From assembly GCA_049302755.1 (NCBI GenBank), contig JBAQMK010000002.1, forward strand, positions 1 to 64,000: a stretch of 64,000 nt of DNA, written 5' to 3'. A model generated the notes under the pieces. That model saw only the letters and a program-made list of their open reading frames with translations. It had not been told where the DNA came from and did no database searches. The position numbers and the translations under genes were made by a program. Source of the DNA: UBA2211 sp049302755 (lineage in GTDB: Bacteria > Patescibacteriota > Minisyncoccia > Minisyncoccales > Minisyncoccaceae). Of this stretch, positions 36,440 through 44,177 are shown in pieces. Within the stretch, counting starts at the first letter, position 1; every line of letters starts with the position of its first letter.

Positions 36440-36454
36440 TAATTAATTTTAAAC

Positions 36455-37510
36455 TTATGCTTCGCGAACCTTGTACTTTCCTTCCCCATCTCTGGTGAAG
36501 AATTTTTTGTTTTGTAGATTAAGAAGAATCGTTGATTCCTTAACCATTCTTTGCTGTAACACAGATTGAACTATAGTCTCCTTGGACATTGATTGTTCTG
36601 AACTGTTTAAAACTTGATAAATAACATCTTTGACTTGTCCGGGATTGTATCCCCAATCTTTCAAAGCATAATATCCCCTTCCGACCAAAACAAAGTCTTG
36701 GTTTCTGATTAATTCATTGTGTACTGTTTGAGGATGTAATTTTTTAGCTCTGTTAGATCTACCAATCAAAGATTCATTTAATCCAAAAATCATATCGGCA
36801 ATTTCTTTGAAGTGCAACGGCTTTTCACTCTTCTTTAAAATTAACTTGATTTTATCTTTTACTGTTCTGGGATTAACTTCCGGCCATGATTTCAATCCAA
36901 GCTTATTTCCGTCTATTGTTTTTAAAATATCTTTTGATATTTCTAAATATGAGCAGAAAGATTCCTCGTTAGCCTTTCCTCCGTTTTCTTTATATTTTAA
37001 AAATAATGTTTTAATCGTTTCGGGAGCACCAACTTCTTTTAATTGTTTAATAAAATCAGCGGCAATCTTTTTAGACGAAGAAACTAAATCTTTATTGGTT
37101 GTCCAGAAAGAATAAAAATTGTCGTCTTCTTTTTCTTTAACAAGAGTGTCTGCTAAAGAAAGCAAAAATAAGATATAATTCTTATCCTCGTTTGAACCAA
37201 TTTCTTCTAATAGTTTTTCTTCCTTTTTTACCCCTCCGGCAGCATCGATTTTCTTTTCAAAAAAGGTTTTAATCTTCTTAAATTCATCCTTAATTTCAGA
37301 ATTATCCAAAACCTTCTTTGCTCTTTTTACTCCATCAACCTCAATCTGTCTTACCCTTTCTCTGGTGATGTTATAGCTTTTACCGATAGCTTCCAAGGTT
37401 TCCGGCTTTCCCGATTTTCCCAACGAAAATCTGCGAGAAATAACGGTTCTTGTCCTGTCTGGAAGGTTTTTCAATATATTTTGTGTTATTTTTTTGCAGT
37501 CAAATTCCAT
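36455..37510 (-). CDS. Sigma-70 region 4-like DNA-binding protein fused to HARE-HTH
   Basis: Residues 13-68 match sigma region 4: LPDRTRTVISRRFSL, then LEAIGKSYNITRERVRQIE, the -35-recognition helix-turn-helix. No region 2 or 3 is present, so it is not a complete sigma factor. Residues 217-288 (PLHFKEIADMIF, then HPQTVHNELIRN) look like a HARE-HTH domain, related to the RNA polymerase delta subunit. A second winged-helix-like segment follows. It may be a transcription regulator acting on RNA polymerase. It is first in an operon with two T4SS-like genes and has a strong promoter with almost no leader. Confidence 0.75.
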   Translation of the reverse strand: MEFDCKKITQNILKNLPDRTRTVISRRFSLGKSGKPETLEAIGKSYNITRERVRQIEVDGVKRAKKVLDNSEIKDEFKKIKTFFEKKIDAAGGVKKEEKLLEEIGSNEDKNYILFLLSLADTLVKEKEDDNFYSFWTTNKDLVSSSKKIAADFIKQLKEVGAPETIKTLFLKYKENGGKANEESFCSYLEISKDILKTIDGNKLGLKSWPEVNPRTVKDKIKLILKKSEKPLHFKEIADMIFGLNESLIGRSNRAKKLHPQTVHNELIRNQDFVLVGRGYYALKDWGYNPGQVKDVIYQVLNSSEQSMSKETIVQSVLQQRMVKESTILLNLQNKKFFTRDGEGKYKVREA

Positions 37511-37519
37511 AGTATTTAA

Positions 37520-37548
37520 CTTATAACATTTAATATGAAAACTGTCAA
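37520..37548 (-). promoter_or_regulatory. Promoter of the sigma4-HARE operon (nearly leaderless)
   Basis: On the minus strand, a perfect TTGACA (37543-37548) and TATAAG (37520-37525) are spaced by 17 bp. Only 9 nt separate the -10 from the ATG, so the leader should be 2-3 nt. Confidence 0.8.
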
Positions 37549-37552
37549 CAAC

Positions 37553-38470
37553 CTACTTGCCTGCTTTCTTTTGTTTTAGATTGTTCCAAGAAACTAATAA
37601 AGGACTGGCCAAAAAAACTGATGAAAATACCCCGACAATAACCCCGATTCCCATAGTCAAAGTAAAGTATTTTAAGCTCTCTTCGTTGCTGAAAAAGTAG
37701 TATAAGGGAACCAAAGCAATCAATACGGTTAAAGAGGTATTAACGCATCTGGCCAATGTTTCATTTAAACTCTTGTTGACGATTTCGGCATAAGAAGACT
37801 TTCTATCTTTCATTAAATTCTCCCTGATTCTATCAAAAACAACTACATTATTGTTGATACAGTATCCAACAATGGTTAATAAAGCGGTAATGACCGGAAT
37901 AGTTAATTGAGCTCCGTAATATTTACCTAAAATTGCCAAAACTCCCAAAGGAATAATAACGTCATGAAAAAGCATTAAGGTTGAAGAAAATCCGTACTGG
38001 AAAGAACTAATCGGTTTTGATACGTTTCTGAAAGCCAAAGCGATATAAACAAGCATTGCCAATAATGAAATTACTACCACCAACACTGTTTTATCTTTCA
38101 ATTCTCTTCCAATCAAAGGACTAATAGTTTCAACTCCCGAAGCACTTTCATCAATCTCCCCTGTCTCCTTTATTTTTGATAAAACATTATTATAAACTTC
38201 ACTGGAAATATCTTTTTTATTAATCTTTAAAATAATTTCATTGTTTCCTGCCGGTTGAACTTGAATATTATTTAGTCCTTCAATCTGAGAAACAGCTGTT
38301 TTTATCGTCTCAATATTAGGAGCGCTGTTTTTATAAACAACATTCAACGAGCTACCTCCTTCAAAATCTATTCCTAAATTTAGTCCGAAAGCGAACAAGA
38401 AATAAATACTTGCTCCGACTGTTAATATTGCAATTGCAAAATATATTTTTGAGTATTTTAAAAAATTCAT
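37553..38470 (-). CDS. secF: Protein translocase subunit SecF
   Basis: SecF, with SecD, uses the proton-motive force to aid protein export. The 305-aa protein has an N-terminal helix, the LGIDFEGGSSLNV motif, a small external domain and five C-terminal helices with VGYCINNNVVVFDRIREN, the family signature. It starts 4 nt after secD. Confidence 0.95.
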   Translation of the reverse strand: MNFLKYSKIYFAIAILTVGASIYFLFAFGLNLGIDFEGGSSLNVVYKNSAPNIETIKTAVSQIEGLNNIQVQPAGNNEIILKINKKDISSEVYNNVLSKIKETGEIDESASGVETISPLIGRELKDKTVLVVVISLLAMLVYIALAFRNVSKPISSFQYGFSSTLMLFHDVIIPLGVLAILGKYYGAQLTIPVITALLTIVGYCINNNVVVFDRIRENLMKDRKSSYAEIVNKSLNETLARCVNTSLTVLIALVPLYYFFSNEESLKYFTLTMGIGVIVGVFSSVFLASPLLVSWNNLKQKKAGK

Positions 38471-38474
38471 ATTT

Positions 38475-39905
38475 TTATGACCATAACCATTTAATCTTTC
38501 CTATCTTTCCCTTGGCAACAAACTCCAAGAAAACCCTTGAGACAACCATAGCCGAGAACATACTAATTAAAATACCGACAATCAGAGCAAAGGCAAAGGC
38601 TTTGATAAAGCTGGTTCCCAAGAAATATAAAGTAAAAGCAACAATAAGAGTAGTAAAGTTTCCATCTCTAATCGAAGGCCAGGCACGATTACATCCCTCT
38701 TCAATACTGCTCATAGTATCTTTTCCTTGAGCTAGTTCTTCTTTCATTCTTGAGAAAATCAAAATATTAGCATCAACGGCCATACCGATAGAAAGAATAA
38801 TTCCTCCGATACCGGCTAAAGTCATTGTTACCGGTATTAATTTGATTAAAGATAAAAATATTAAACAATAAATAATTAAAGCAAACGAAGCTAATAAACC
38901 GGGCAATCTATAAAATAGCACTAAAAAGATAATAATACCGATTAAACCGTAAATACCGGCCCATAAAGCATTATTTAAGGATACAGAGCCTAAAGTCGGT
39001 CCAACTTTCTTTTGAGCAATCGGATCGCCTAGCGGAACTGGCAAAGCTCCTTGATTCAACCTCTGAACCAGAGTCTTAGCTTCCTTTATATCTGTCTGTC
39101 CGGTAATAATCGCCTCTCCCCCGCTAATTTTGTTCTCTACCTTGGGAGCATATAAATCTGAACCGTCTATTTTTCCGTCTCCGTTAGTATCAACGATCGA
39201 TGCTTCGTCCAATGTTATAGCTATTGTCTTGTCAATATTCCTCTCGGTAATAATTTCGAATATTTTTGATCCCTCATCATCAAACTTCAATTCAATGATC
39301 GGAGCATAAGTTGTTTGGTCAAAATTCAAAGTAGCTTTCTTTAAATATTTTCCAGTTAATTCTGTTTTTTGATAAGGGCTTTCAAAAGCAACCTGCCAAT
39401 CTGCAACCTTCTGTATTTCTTCCAAAGTAGTCAAATCTTTTATTTCCTGCCTTTTAGCATTAATTTTTTCTATTTCTTCCTGAGACTTCTCTTCCCAGAA
39501 TTCCAATAATGGAGTTTCTCCAATCCAGGCAATAGCCGAATCAATACTCTCAACTCCGGGAAGCTCAACGGCGATTCTGTCTGTACCGTAAACTTGGACA
39601 ACTGGTTCGGTTACTCCGAAGATATTAACTCTTCTTTCAATTACATCTCTCAACCCTTCCATAACCGTTGACTTATCCTGATCTCCAATCTGGCTTAAAT
39701 CAGCCTGATATTCTAAATGAACTCCTCCTTTAAGATCTAAACCAAGCTTAAAATCTGTTGTTGGAAAATGCCATATCTTCCAGTTATATTTAGAATTAAC
39801 ATTATCAATCAATTGATTATATCCATTCGGATAACAAAAAATCCCGGCAACTAGGGCCAGGGCCAATATCGAAATTAAAGAAATTACTACGTTTTTATTG
39901 TTCAT
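38475..39905 (-). CDS. secD: Protein translocase subunit SecD
   Basis: The 476-aa SecD has an N-terminal helix, the D1 motif LGLDLKGGVHLEYQAD, a large external domain with IELKFDDEGSKIFEIIT and NQGALPVPLG, and six helices with GMAVDANILIFSRMKEE. Export through SecYEG-SecDF would serve the many secreted and pilin-like proteins in this window. It is divergent from tsaD. Confidence 0.96.
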   Translation of the reverse strand: MNNKNVVISLISILALALVAGIFCYPNGYNQLIDNVNSKYNWKIWHFPTTDFKLGLDLKGGVHLEYQADLSQIGDQDKSTVMEGLRDVIERRVNIFGVTEPVVQVYGTDRIAVELPGVESIDSAIAWIGETPLLEFWEEKSQEEIEKINAKRQEIKDLTTLEEIQKVADWQVAFESPYQKTELTGKYLKKATLNFDQTTYAPIIELKFDDEGSKIFEIITERNIDKTIAITLDEASIVDTNGDGKIDGSDLYAPKVENKISGGEAIITGQTDIKEAKTLVQRLNQGALPVPLGDPIAQKKVGPTLGSVSLNNALWAGIYGLIGIIIFLVLFYRLPGLLASFALIIYCLIFLSLIKLIPVTMTLAGIGGIILSIGMAVDANILIFSRMKEELAQGKDTMSSIEEGCNRAWPSIRDGNFTTLIVAFTLYFLGTSFIKAFAFALIVGILISMFSAMVVSRVFLEFVAKGKIGKIKWLWS

Positions 39906-39926
39906 AATCGTTAAAAGTATAGTTAT

Positions 39927-39955
39927 AATATAAACTTAAAAATCTTTTTAGTCAA
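39927..39955 (-). promoter_or_regulatory. secDF promoter
   Basis: On the minus strand, TTGACT (39950-39955) and TATATT (39927-39932) are spaced by 17 bp, giving a leader of about 14 nt. Confidence 0.8.
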
Positions 39956-39961
39956 CCCGGT

Positions 39962-39990
39962 TTGCGAAAATACCTTTTATCGTTTACAAT
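39962..39990 (+). promoter_or_regulatory. tsaD operon promoter
   Basis: TTGCGA (39962-39967) and TACAAT (39985-39990) are spaced by 17 bp, giving a leader of about 13 nt. It lies back to back with the secD promoter. Confidence 0.7.
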
Positions 39991-40009
39991 CTAAACAATA
40001 GTCCAAATA

Positions 40010-41191
40010 ATGTCAAATATGATCATTCTCGCCATTGAAACAAGCTGTGACGATACCGCCATCAGCATCATCAAAACTACCGCCTCGGCTTTAAAGAAAA
40101 AGCAGCCCGTTTTCAATGATTTTGAAATACTTTCTGACCTCGTCTCTTCTCAAACAAAGATACATGCGGAATACGGCGGAGTTTTTCCTGCGGTTGCCAA
40201 AAGAGAACATCAAAAACATCTCACTCCCCTCTTAATTAAAACTTTAAAAAATTCTGGATTGTTAAAAAAGAATAAAAAATCGCTTGATGCTAAAAAAATA
40301 TTAAAGGTTCAAAAAATCCTGGAAAGAAACCAAGATATCTTTAATGATATTAAAGAATTCTTTAAAGAATACGAAATTCCAGAAATAAACAAGATTGCCG
40401 TTACAATCGGTCCCGGCCTTGAGCCTTGCCTTTATACCGGCATTAATTTTGCTCGAGCGCTATCGCTTTATTGGAATGCTCCCCTTGTTTCAGTTAACCA
40501 TCTTGAAGGACACATTCTTGCTAATTGGCTTTCTCCAATTGAAAAGATTGTCTTTCCTGCTACCGCTTTAGTTGTTTCGGGCGGAAATACGCAGATTATT
40601 AATATCAATGAGATTGGGAAATACAAGCTTATCGGAGAAACCAGAGATGACGCCGCCGGAGAATGTTTTGATAAGACAGCTAGAATATTAGGTTTGGGAT
40701 ACCCGGGAGGGCCGAGTATTGCCAAGGAAGCGAAAAAATTCAAAACTAAAAAATTCAATATCTCTCTTCCCCGACCGATGAAATATGATAAAAATTATGA
40801 TTTCAGTTTTTCTGGATTAAAAACCGCCGTCCTTTACGATTTTAAAAAAAGAACTAACGAAGAAAAAAAATCAAAAGAGTATATTGTAGAAATGTGCTAT
40901 CAAATCGAAAAATCAATTATCGATGTTTTAGTTTTTAAAACAATGAAGGTAAATGAAGAATCAAAAACAAAAACTATATTGCTTGGCGGAGGAGTTTCGG
41001 CCAATAAAGAATTAGTTAAAGAATTCAAAAAACAGTGCAAAACTAAAAAGATAAATTTTGTATCTCCATTACCCAGATTTTCCGGAGACAACGCTTCAAT
41101 GATTGCTTTAACCGCCCTTTTTTCTTCAAACGCCAAAAAAACATCTTGGCAAAAGATAAAACCTAATTCTAATTTAAAAATAAATGGATAA
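40010..41191 (+). CDS. tsaD: tRNA N6-adenosine threonylcarbamoyltransferase
   Basis: TsaD transfers the threonylcarbamoyl group to A37 of tRNAs reading ANN codons. The ASKHA fold begins IILAIETSCDDTAISI; metal-binding HLEGH and the nucleotide motif LLGGGVSANKELV are present. At 393 aa it exceeds the usual 330-350: the Lys-rich segment around residues 83-130 (KNSGLLKKNKKSLDAKKILK onward) looks like an insertion. ATG codons at 40010 and 40019 are both possible; the second gives the usual N-terminus. It overlaps prsW by 8 nt. Confidence 0.94.
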   Translation: MSNMIILAIETSCDDTAISIIKTTASALKKKQPVFNDFEILSDLVSSQTKIHAEYGGVFPAVAKREHQKHLTPLLIKTLKNSGLLKKNKKSLDAKKILKVQKILERNQDIFNDIKEFFKEYEIPEINKIAVTIGPGLEPCLYTGINFARALSLYWNAPLVSVNHLEGHILANWLSPIEKIVFPATALVVSGGNTQIININEIGKYKLIGETRDDAAGECFDKTARILGLGYPGGPSIAKEAKKFKTKKFNISLPRPMKYDKNYDFSFSGLKTAVLYDFKKRTNEEKKSKEYIVEMCYQIEKSIIDVLVFKTMKVNEESKTKTILLGGGVSANKELVKEFKKQCKTKKINFVSPLPRFSGDNASMIALTALFSSNAKKTSWQKIKPNSNLKING

Positions 41192-41918
41192 TAATATTTT
41201 AACCAATCTATTATTCGCCGTCGTCCCAGGAATTATCTGGTTACTTTTCTTTCTCAGAAAAGACAATCTTCCCGAACCAAAAAAACAGATACTAAAAGTT
41301 TTCTTGGCGGGAGCAATTGCCGCTATTCCCATCGCTGTAATTGAAATATGGCTTTTAAACGAACTGTCAACTTTAAATTTATCATTTAAAGTCTATAGTA
41401 TTATCAAGGGTTTATTTGTTATCGGTTTGACTGAAGAAATTTTTAAATATATTGCGGTCAGATATTCGATATTCAACAGTTCTCACATCGATGAGCCAAT
41501 CGATATTCCGCTATATATGATTATCGGAGCCTTAGGATTCGCCACTGCCGAAAATGCATTATTCTTTTGCACTCAAGAATTCTTGATGCTCAACGATCCT
41601 TTAATTCTTTCTTTCACCAGGTTTATCGGAGCAACACTTCTTCATGCTTTATGTTCTGGAACAATAGGATTATTCTTGGTTTTAGCTTTCCGTAATTTAA
41701 AATTCCGCCATATTCTTATTGCTTTAGGTTTTATAATTGCAATTTGCGCTCATGCCTTCTTTAACTTTTTCCTGGAATCGTCTATAATAAAAGAAACAAT
41801 GGCAACGACAGGATACTCATCTTCTCTTTACGCTCTGGCAATTGTTTATCTACTCTTCTTATTCCTATCAATCTGTTTAAAACAAATTAAAAAATTAAAA
41901 GGGGTTTGTAAAATATAA
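41184..41918 (+). CDS. PrsW-family intramembrane metalloprotease
   Basis: PrsW-type proteases cut membrane proteins such as anti-sigma factors. The 244-aa protein has about eight hydrophobic segments and the conserved motifs TEEIFKYIAV (EExxK), GFATAENALFF, ATLLHALCSG and AHAFFNFFLE, which supply Glu and His ligands. The target is unknown. It overlaps tsaD and lies 3 nt before hsp20. Confidence 0.88.
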   Translation: MDNNILTNLLFAVVPGIIWLLFFLRKDNLPEPKKQILKVFLAGAIAAIPIAVIEIWLLNELSTLNLSFKVYSIIKGLFVIGLTEEIFKYIAVRYSIFNSSHIDEPIDIPLYMIIGALGFATAENALFFCTQEFLMLNDPLILSFTRFIGATLLHALCSGTIGLFLVLAFRNLKFRHILIALGFIIAICAHAFFNFFLESSIIKETMATTGYSSSLYALAIVYLLFLFLSICLKQIKKLKGVCKI

Positions 41919-41921
41919 AAT

Positions 41922-42305
41922 ATGGCAAAGAAAAACGAAGAAAATAAAATAGAGGAAAAGAAAAACTGGGACGGACCGAACGGCCAATTAGTTGTCGATG
42001 TTTACGAAACAGAGAAAGAATTAATTATTCAATCAGCTATCGCCGGAATCAAAACCGAACAAATAGATATTTCTCTTGAAAACGATATCTTGATCATTAA
42101 AGGAGAAAGAGATAATCCCTCTAAAGACAAAGGACAAAGATATTTCCTTAAAGAATGCTACTGGGGACCGTTTTCCAAAGAAATAATCCTTCCCCGAGAA
42201 ATAGACACCAGCCGGATAGATGCCAAGGTAAAAGAAGGAATCTTAACGGTAAGAATGCAAAAAATAGAAAGAGCAAAGAACAAAAAAATATCCGTTGAAG
42301 AATAA
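41922..42305 (+). CDS. Small heat-shock protein, Hsp20/alpha-crystallin family
   Basis: The 127-aa holdase has a charged N-terminus, the alpha-crystallin domain from residue 23 (LVVDVYETEKELIIQSAIAG, then IDISLENDILIIKGERDNP) and the conserved terminal KVKEGILTVRM motif, equivalent to GVLTL. It is the last gene of the tsaD-prsW-hsp20 operon, before a clear terminator. No heat-shock operator was seen. Confidence 0.92.
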   Translation: MAKKNEENKIEEKKNWDGPNGQLVVDVYETEKELIIQSAIAGIKTEQIDISLENDILIIKGERDNPSKDKGQRYFLKECYWGPFSKEIILPREIDTSRIDAKVKEGILTVRMQKIERAKNKKISVEE

Positions 42306-42309
42306 CAAA

Positions 42310-42333
42310 ATCCACCTAACAAGGTGGATTTTA
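42310..42333 (+). terminator. Terminator after hsp20
   Basis: The stem TCCACCT/AGGTGGA has a 4-nt loop and is followed by TTTTAATT. It begins 5 nt after the hsp20 stop. Confidence 0.8.
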
Positions 42334-42343
42334 ATTATGTGTG

Positions 42344-42425
42344 TGCCGAGGGAGGGATTTGAACCCTCACACCTTACGGCATATGCTCCTAAGGCATACG
42401 CGTCTGCCAGTTCCGCCACCTCGGC
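42344..42425 (-). tRNA. tRNA-Leu(UAG), no encoded CCA
   Basis: Acceptor GCCGAGG pairs with CCTCGGC, discriminator A. The anticodon stem TATGC/GCATA encloses CTTAGGA with anticodon UAG. A long variable arm fits leucine. Its 5' end directly abuts the T-run of the upstream terminator. Confidence 0.94.
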
Positions 42426-42471
42426 AAATAAAACACCTACCTTTTGTGTATACCAAAAAAGAGGTAGGTGT
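42426..42471 (-). terminator. Terminator of the VirB2-like cluster, with a promoter in its loop
   Basis: A perfect 10-bp inverted repeat (42433-42442 with 42462-42471) encloses a 19-nt loop; TTTTATTT follows on the minus strand. The promoter of tRNA-Leu(UAG) lies across its right arm and loop. Confidence 0.8.
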
Positions 42472-42474
42472 CAA
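42447..42474 (-). promoter_or_regulatory. tRNA-Leu(UAG) promoter nested in a terminator hairpin
   Basis: On the minus strand, a perfect TTGACA (42469-42474) and TATACA (42447-42452) are spaced by 16 bp. The predicted start near 42440 leaves only half of the hairpin in the new transcript. Confidence 0.7.
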
Positions 42475-42490
42475 TAAGCTGTGTTAAAAA

Positions 42491-42928
42491 CTAAACCCCG
42501 ATAATCATTTTTACTGCCGGAGGAATGGCTCTTGAAAATAGAGCAACGGCAATACCAACTGCGGCAAAAAGTATAAGTTGTCTTGCTTTTGTCACAGAAT
42601 CGGTGTTTCCCTGAGAAGTGGTGAATAATACGGCTCCGTAAATAATCATCAAAGAAGATACGGCCATTAGAACCACAAAAACCCAATCGGTAATATTGTA
42701 GATTCCGTTCAATAAGCAACACATTCCGCAATCACCGTCTTCATATAAACAATAAGTTGCATTATTTATAGTGGTTGTTTCACAGTTTAAGCTGGTAGGA
42801 AGTCTGCTCATTCTTGTAATTTTACAACCATCCAAGCCTGTTTCTGCAGCAGAAACAAAGTTTACTCCAAAGAAAGATACTACGATCGCACACATCATCA
42901 GGGCTAATATTTTTTTCTTCATAATCAT
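42491..42928 (-). CDS. VirB2/TrbC-like small pilin, third copy
   Basis: The 145-aa protein has a signal peptide (MKKKILALMMCAIVVSFFG, cut near SAAET) and a Cys-rich middle with CKITRM, CETTT, YCLYEDGDCGMCCL. Two hydrophobic segments follow, with SLMIIYGAVLFTTSQGNTDSVTKAR. The GNTDxVTKAR loop is shared with its neighbours. VirB2-type pilins form the T4SS pilus; here the extra Cys block is unusual. It is the last gene before the terminator at 42426-42471. Confidence 0.7.
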   Translation of the reverse strand: MIMKKKILALMMCAIVVSFFGVNFVSAAETGLDGCKITRMSRLPTSLNCETTTINNATYCLYEDGDCGMCCLLNGIYNITDWVFVVLMAVSSLMIIYGAVLFTTSQGNTDSVTKARQLILFAAVGIAVALFSRAIPPAVKMIIGV

Positions 42929-42960
42929 ATTTTTAACTTTTTATCCGACCTTTAGGTTGT

Positions 42961-43263
42961 TTACTTAGCTACTAAACCGCTAACTATACTTATCATTCCC
43001 TTAGCCATTAATATAACAACTAATCCGATTGTTGTCGACATAATAATGCTTTTAGCAGTCTTCACTCTTTCTGTATTTCCGGCATCACTCATCCACAAGA
43101 ATCCCCCGACGATATACATTAAGGTTGCTAATCCCAAAGAAATACTAACAATCCAATCAGTAATATTTTCTATAGTATCCGTCACACTATCGGCGGAAAC
43201 AAGGAAAGGAACAAGGATTATCCCCATCAAAACAATGGAAGCGATAAGATATTGTTTTTTCAT
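42961..43263 (-). CDS. VirB2/TrbC-like small pilin, second copy
   Basis: The 100-aa protein has a signal peptide ending near SADSV, then two membrane helices joined by MSDAGNTERVKTAKSII. This matches its neighbours in size, topology and loop, indicating tandem duplication and divergence. It is likely an inner-membrane pilin-like subunit. No other T4SS core gene is next to it. Confidence 0.7.
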   Translation of the reverse strand: MKKQYLIASIVLMGIILVPFLVSADSVTDTIENITDWIVSISLGLATLMYIVGGFLWMSDAGNTERVKTAKSIIMSTTIGLVVILMAKGMISIVSGLVAK

Positions 43264-43289
43264 ATTTATTAATTAATTTTAATCTAAAA

Positions 43290-43622
43290 TTATTTTACCA
43301 CTAAATCCTTAAAAACGCCAACAAGGGACGAGGCTAAGAGCGCCAACATGAATCCCAAGACGGCGTAAAGGATAATATTTCTCGCCTGGGTAATTTTGCC
43401 CGTATCCCCAGCTGCAGTCATATAAGTGAAGCCACCGTAAACGATAACCAATGGCGCCAAGACCATGGCAATATCTAATATCCATTTTACCACCATATCA
43501 ACCAACTCAACAAAAGTTTCAGCCTGAATCGGATTAGTTATCTGCGAAGTCGACTCTGCAGCAAAAATAAACAAGGGAGCAACAAGTAAACAAACGAAAA
43601 CAATTAAAAGTATTTTTTTCAT
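43290..43622 (-). CDS. VirB2/TrbC-like small pilin, first copy
   Basis: The 110-aa protein has a signal peptide (MKKILLIVFVCLLVAPLFIF, cut near FAAES), a short N-terminal helix and two membrane segments with VYGGFTYMTAAGDTGKITQAR. This is a VirB2/TrbC pattern found widely in CPR. The start at 43622 is chosen because ATGA overlaps the TGA stop of the methyltransferase gene, indicating translational coupling; a start 24 nt upstream would overlap it further. Confidence 0.72.
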   Translation of the reverse strand: MKKILLIVFVCLLVAPLFIFAAESTSQITNPIQAETFVELVDMVVKWILDIAMVLAPLVIVYGGFTYMTAAGDTGKITQARNIILYAVLGFMLALLASSLVGVFKDLVVK

Positions 43623-44140
43623 ATTTTTCTTAAAATTAAACCCCAATGAAAATTACCAGCTTTAAATTCTTTTTCTGAATTTAATCCGACCCTTTCTGCC
43701 AATTCTTTAACGTCCTCAATTGAAACTCTCCCCTCTTTTGAACCCAAAGGAGCGTCTACTTCCCAATCAACGATCAATATCATTCCATTCTTTTTCAATA
43801 ATCTTTTACCTTCTTCTAAAACCTTTTCTATGTCCCCTACTTGAAATAAAAGATTGGTCATTAAAACTAAATCAAAATATTCATTGGGCAACTTCAATCC
43901 CTTTTCTATGTCACCAACTACCGGCTTGATGTTAAAAATCTTCTCCGAAGATATCTTTCCATTTAAAGCCGAAATAGCGGTATCTAAAATATCTACCGCA
44001 TAAATCATTCCAGATTTAATTTCTTTAGCCAATGGTATTACCCATCCACCGGATCCACAACCCAAATCACAGGCAACCATGTCTTCTCTTAAAGAAATAT
44101 TCTTAAGAATCTGTTGTGGATTTAAGAACCCTTCGTTCAT
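43619..44140 (-). CDS. SAM-dependent class I methyltransferase
   Basis: The 173-aa enzyme has SAM motif I ACDLGCGSGGWVIPLA, an acidic strand end YAVDILD, and motif IV DLVLMTNLLFQVGD. It resembles the UbiE/Methyltransf_11 group. The substrate cannot be told. The start MNEGFLNPQQIL at 44140 is supported by a -10 box 8 nt upstream; a longer start would lie inside the promoter and overlap gyrA. Its stop overlaps the first VirB2-like gene by 4 nt. Confidence 0.85.
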   Translation of the reverse strand: MNEGFLNPQQILKNISLREDMVACDLGCGSGGWVIPLAKEIKSGMIYAVDILDTAISALNGKISSEKIFNIKPVVGDIEKGLKLPNEYFDLVLMTNLLFQVGDIEKVLEEGKRLLKKNGMILIVDWEVDAPLGSKEGRVSIEDVKELAERVGLNSEKEFKAGNFHWGLILRKI

Positions 44141-44148
44141 ATAAGAAT

Positions 44149-44177
44149 ATTGTATAAGATATTTTAATAAATGTAAA
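44149..44177 (-). promoter_or_regulatory. Promoter of methyltransferase-VirB2 cluster (nearly leaderless)
   Basis: On the minus strand, TTTACA (44172-44177) and TACAAT (44149-44154) are spaced by 17 bp, directly after the gyrA stop codon. Eight nt separate the -10 from the ATG at 44140. Confidence 0.7.

Noticed and set aside
42295..42477. Small forward ORF over tRNA-Leu(UAG)
   Set aside because: Its codons are the complement of the tRNA and terminator; it has no coding signature.
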